A DNA stretch of 17,616 bases from an uncultured Eubacteriales bacterium (GTDB lineage: Bacteria > Bacillota > Clostridia > Christensenellales > Borkfalkiaceae), in NCBI GenBank assembly GCA_905207385.1, contig CAJLLH010000007.1, positions 1 to 17,616 of the forward strand, in the 5' to 3' direction. Below, piece by piece: positions 14,168-17,616 of the stretch; position 1 is the first letter of the stretch, and each line of letters starts with the position of its first letter. A program made the translations under genes and the position numbers. The notes below the pieces were generated by a model. That model was given only the letters and a program-made list of their open reading frames with translations. It had not been told where the DNA came from and searched no databases.

Positions 14168-17100
14168 TTAATCATCCGAAGAAACTGGCACAGATTTACT
14201 CTTCTTACGTCTGTTTATTACGACAGAGGCAACTAACATACCTGCGCTGACCGCTGTAAGCGCGCCTAACGTGCACTCGGTTGCAAGAAGCGCCGTCTGC
14301 CACCAAGGAGTAACTTTTATAGTTATAGAACTTATAGTCATTCCATTCATTGCATTAGTGCGGACAACGTTATATATCACGCGCTTTGCCGCTTGTCTTA
14401 TGGCCTGCGCCACGGCGGCATTGTCTGCATATTGAGTGAGAACAGATATATCATTGTTACCGTCAAAAGTATCGGTACCAGCAAGCACGCCGTCAAGTTT
14501 GGACATTGCGCTGCCCGTAGTATCCCAGTCGGATATTACAAGACCGTCCCAACCCCACTCGCCGCGCAGCACTTCCGTCATCATTTCATAGCTTGAACCG
14601 CTCCACGTTGTGCCGATTCGGGTATACGCATTCATCGTAGCGCTTGCTTTTCCTTCGGTGAATACAATTTCAAACGCACGGAGATATATCTCTCTTACAG
14701 TCTGTTCGTTGGCCCATATGCCGCAATTAACGCGGTTTGTTTCCATATCGTTAAGCGCAAAATGCTTTGCATATGCAAGGCAGCCCTTGCTTTCTATGCC
14801 CTTGCATTCATACGCTTCAATCATTCCCGCAAGGAACGGGTCTTCCGAAGGATATTCAAAAGCGCGTCCGCCATAAGGGCTGCGGTGAAGATTTACGCCG
14901 GGACCGTATATTCCGTTATAACCGAGATACAACATATCCTCGCTCTTGTGCTCTCCGATATTCTGCGCAACTTCATTGTTAAAAGATGCCGCAATTATAC
15001 CTGCGCACGGATAAGATACCCATACCCATCCCGTACCATTGCGTATGGTTGCATCGTTGGGCAACGAAAAGAAAGGTTCTTCTCTTTTTGTTATGCCTAC
15101 GGGGCCATTTTCCTGACGCGAAGCAGGCAGAGCTATTGATTCGGCACCTTGTATCCAATGATATGAATTGACCACCATATATACCTGTTCTTCAATAGTC
15201 ATCTGGTCAAGCAACTGATTCCACCTGTCTTCCCAATCCCTGTAGGTGAGGCCGTCGCTCTCATTATAAACCTCATCCGGATCTTCAGCATTTTCAGGAT
15301 ACAGCGGCGCATTCATAAACTGGTATGCGACAAGGTCGCCGTTTTTTGTATCGGGCGTACCGTCAGCACCGCTGGCGAATACCCCGTATTCAGGCATATC
15401 ATACCCTTCGTCTGAAGGTTCTTTATCGTAATCCAGATCGCTCGCCATTTTAGCGTTGAGCGTGAGCTCTGCGGCTTTTACGGGATAAGTTTTGTCCCAG
15501 TCGCTGCGCGAAAGCCACGTTACGCTGTTGCTGCCTCTGTTTTCATATTTGTTTATATCGCCGGAATCAAACCTGTTATAAATATCCTCACCCGTCTGCG
15601 AAGACCTTGAATATGTCCAGAAATCTTCTTCCTGTTCTACCGCCGATACAAATTCTTTGCCGAAAAATACAGGTTTGGTATTGCCCGTACCGCCCATTAC
15701 CGTCTGAGATACATCTTTGCCTTCCAACTCAAGTATATTATTGACGGCAACGTGCGCATCGCTGGCTACAGTAAGATAATACGTACCTTCTTCTATAATA
15801 TAAGTCTGTTCGCCGTTAGCATCATAAGTTTTGAAATATTCTTCGGGAACAATTACAGTAATCGTCTGGTCTTCTCCCGGCGCAAGAAGTCTGGTTTTTG
15901 CATAACCCGCAAGTTCGACAGCAGATTTTTCTATGCCGTACTCTTTATCGTAATCTGTATAAGGCTTCTGAAGATAAACCTGAACTACCCCCTTGCCCGA
16001 CACAGCGCCGTCGTTTTTAACATTCACGGTTACAATATAATCGCTTCCGTCACGTTCGACATCAAACTGACTGTAAGTGAAATTTGTATAAGAAAGTCCG
16101 TAACCAAAGGGAAAAGCAACTTCCTCATCGTAATTCCATTCTTTCTGCGAGTGCTTTGCACCTTTCACGGAATCGGCATTGCCATTGCCGTCAATCAGGT
16201 CGGCATACCTTGTTTCATAGTAACGGTAACCGATATAAATGCCTTCCTGATACACCATGTATTTGCTGTGATATTCCAATTTGCTTTTAAGTTTACTGTT
16301 TAAAAGCTCTGTATTGCCGTAAGTGTAATTACCATCGTTTACAGTAGAGGGCGCTGAATTATTGTCGTATACCCATGTATCTGTAAGTCTGCCGGACGGA
16401 GAAATTTCGTTTCCGTCCATATCCTTGCCTTTCAGGAGGTCGGCTACGGCATTTATGCCCGTAGAGCCCGGCTGACCAATCCACATGCACGCATCTATTC
16501 CGTCGTAATACTTTTCAAGGTCCTGCATCTGAATTGGGTTGCCCGTATTTAAAAGCAGAATCACCTTATCGAACGTCCCGTCTGTAGCATGGGTTATAAG
16601 CTCTTCCTCATCGTCGGTAAGTCCGAGATAGCCGCCCTCGGAAGATAAATTTTCCGCAATGCCCTTATCGTTATCACCCACAACGTCATTTGAAGACGAA
16701 TAATTGTAGTGCAGGTCGGAATATTCACCGCCCGAGCGGAAAATCACAATTACAGCAACGTCGTCATACTCATCAAAAGACTGTTTTACCGCGTCGGTAT
16801 ATACAGGCCAGGGCACTTCGTTAACGTACCACCTCTGCCAGGGGGTGCAAAGTTCTTCGGGCGAAGTGCGCGTATAGCTGCTACCCGCGCCTGTAGTGTA
16901 AAAATTTCACAGCGTTCCGTTTACCGAAAAACCGCGACTTTGGAAAGCGTCTTTCATGGTAACCCTAACCTCGGCGCCAAGGTTATAGTCGAAAGTTCTT
17001 GTAAAGCCAGAACCTGAGCCGCACTCCACAAGATCGGCAGAAGACGGCCGAGCAGACTTACTTTTTCCGCTCCTTCAAGAGGCAGCGAAGAACCCTTATT

Positions 17101-17382
17101 CCACAAAAGCACCGCACCTTCAGCCTCGGCTTCTTCAATAGCGGCCGCATCCTCGGCGTACATATTTTCGCCATTGCGTTCAAACTTATAATCGGTAGTG
17201 TAAAAGTCGGTTGCAACGACGTCGGGGTCGTTAACCGTCTGAATGGTGGAAGTATTAAGCGCCATATTTACCGCCGCAGAATTAGCGTTAGCGACATAAG
17301 TAAGAACTATGCTTGCAGCGGTAAGCACGGCAAAAAGCCCTGCAATAATACCCCACATTACTTTGGAAAATAACCTTTTCAT
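14168..17382 (-). pseudogene. Disrupted doubly anchored GH3 glycosidase
   Basis: This is a third permuted GH3 gene, about 1071 codons if repaired. Residues 1-113 read normally: a membrane helix at about 8-30, then GAVLLWNKGSSLPL and KVSLLGR. At 17045-17046 one base is missing in the codon after GlyLeuGly. The next frame continues the expected SSADLVECGSGSGFTR sequence. A TGA at 16907-16909 then stands where the family often has Trp (GTL-stop-NFY). After that the frame is open for about 910 codons. It includes FRSGGEYSD (likely acid/base), FPFGYGLSYTNF, the Fn3-like domain, GRAFEYPSEDP, AKHFALND, and GLVISDW with the nucleophile at about residue 952. A C-terminal helix ends in NRRKK. Length 3215 plus one base is divisible by three, which supports a single deletion. 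AGGAG precedes the ATG. The gene lies 24 bases after the GH10 gene. Sequencing error is possible. Confidence 0.8.
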
Positions 17383-17406
17383 TTTAATCTCCTAAAAAGT
17401 TCAGTT

Positions 17407-17616
17407 TCAGAATGATATGATAGAATAGTACGCCTCTTTAGGCTGTAAATTTTCATCAAACAACAGCGGATATTCTTTGTGCGCTTCAGTATCCCACACA
17501 TGCGAATCGTCCGCAACGCCCCACAGCGTTACATTTGTAACACAACCGGCTTCGTCTTTCCACGGAGTAGAATATTTGCGCAACACCGCAAAAATATCGC
17601 TGTACATATCGGCTTT
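17407..17616 (-). CDS. GH10 endo-beta-1,4-xylanase, C-terminal end (partial)
   Basis: Only the last 69 codons are in the window; the gene continues past the right edge. The sequence KADMYSDIFAVLRKY, then VTNVTLWGVADDSHVW and PLLFDENLQPKEAYYSII, is the typical end of a GH10 xylanase barrel. It covers the VTFWGxxD strand and the PLLFDxxxxPKPAY closing helix. The catalytic glutamates lie upstream, outside the window. GH10 enzymes cut the backbone of xylan. The 24-base gap to the following GH3 gene suggests an operon in which xylan fragments would be trimmed by the GH3 product. The chain ends right after this helix, so no C-terminal anchor or binding module follows. Confidence 0.85.
   Translation of the reverse strand, partial: KADMYSDIFAVLRKYSTPWKDEAGCVTNVTLWGVADDSHVWDTEAHKEYPLLFDENLQPKEAYYSIISF

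Noticed and set aside
16907..16909. TGA read as Trp (alternative genetic code)
   Set aside because: TGA serves as a normal stop in the lipoprotein, kinase, regulator and GH10 genes of this window, and TGG encodes Trp throughout. A frameshift lies nearby in the same gene.
1..17616. tRNA, rRNA, transposase or integrase genes
   Set aside because: I saw no cloverleaf pattern with TTCGA-type arms in the intergenic regions, and no recombinase motifs or terminal inverted repeats.

Overview
This window most likely comes from an uncultured, Gram-positive gut-type member of the Clostridia, possibly Christensenellales-like. That assignment is an inference from gene style: AACx lipoproteins, Listeria-Bacteroides (InlB-type) repeats, BspA-type leucine-rich repeats, collagen-like surface proteins, LytTR two-component systems and strong AGGAGG ribosome sites. 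No taxonomic marker gene is present. Almost everything is about breaking down and binding plant-type polysaccharide at the cell surface.

Layout. Positions 1-927 form an AT-rich stretch with no intact gene. It holds two decayed fragments on the minus strand: the first ~36 codons of a LytTR-type response regulator (182-292) and an internal piece of a PepV-like M20 dipeptidase (732-875). Positions 928-9785 are a leftward three-gene run. It begins with a 1362-aa secreted family 3 glycosidase carrying Ig-like and collagen-like domains. A carbohydrate-binding lipoprotein with four InlB-type repeats follows, then a 1009-aa glycosidase anchored by a membrane helix at both ends. Positions 10002-12040 encode a leftward LytTR response regulator and its AgrC-like histidine kinase, closed by an intrinsic terminator. 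A rightward BspA-LRR lipoprotein lies at 12661-13977 and ends at a shared hairpin facing the last group. Positions 14168-17616 hold a leftward pair: the C-terminal end of a GH10 xylanase running off the window edge, then a third large GH3 gene disabled by a one-base frameshift and an in-frame TGA.

How it fits together. All three GH3 proteins have the permuted order, with the GH3 C domain first, then Fn3-like, then the catalytic barrel. The best systems-level signal is a shared set of about 21-bp-spaced direct repeats (core GTGG) upstream of both the regulator operon and the GH3 operon. They sit at nearly the same distance from each predicted -10 box. This is what a LytTR regulator's operator would look like, and it suggests that the two-component system controls itself and switches on the surface polysaccharide-degrading operon. 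That link is inferred from sequence pattern and is untested.
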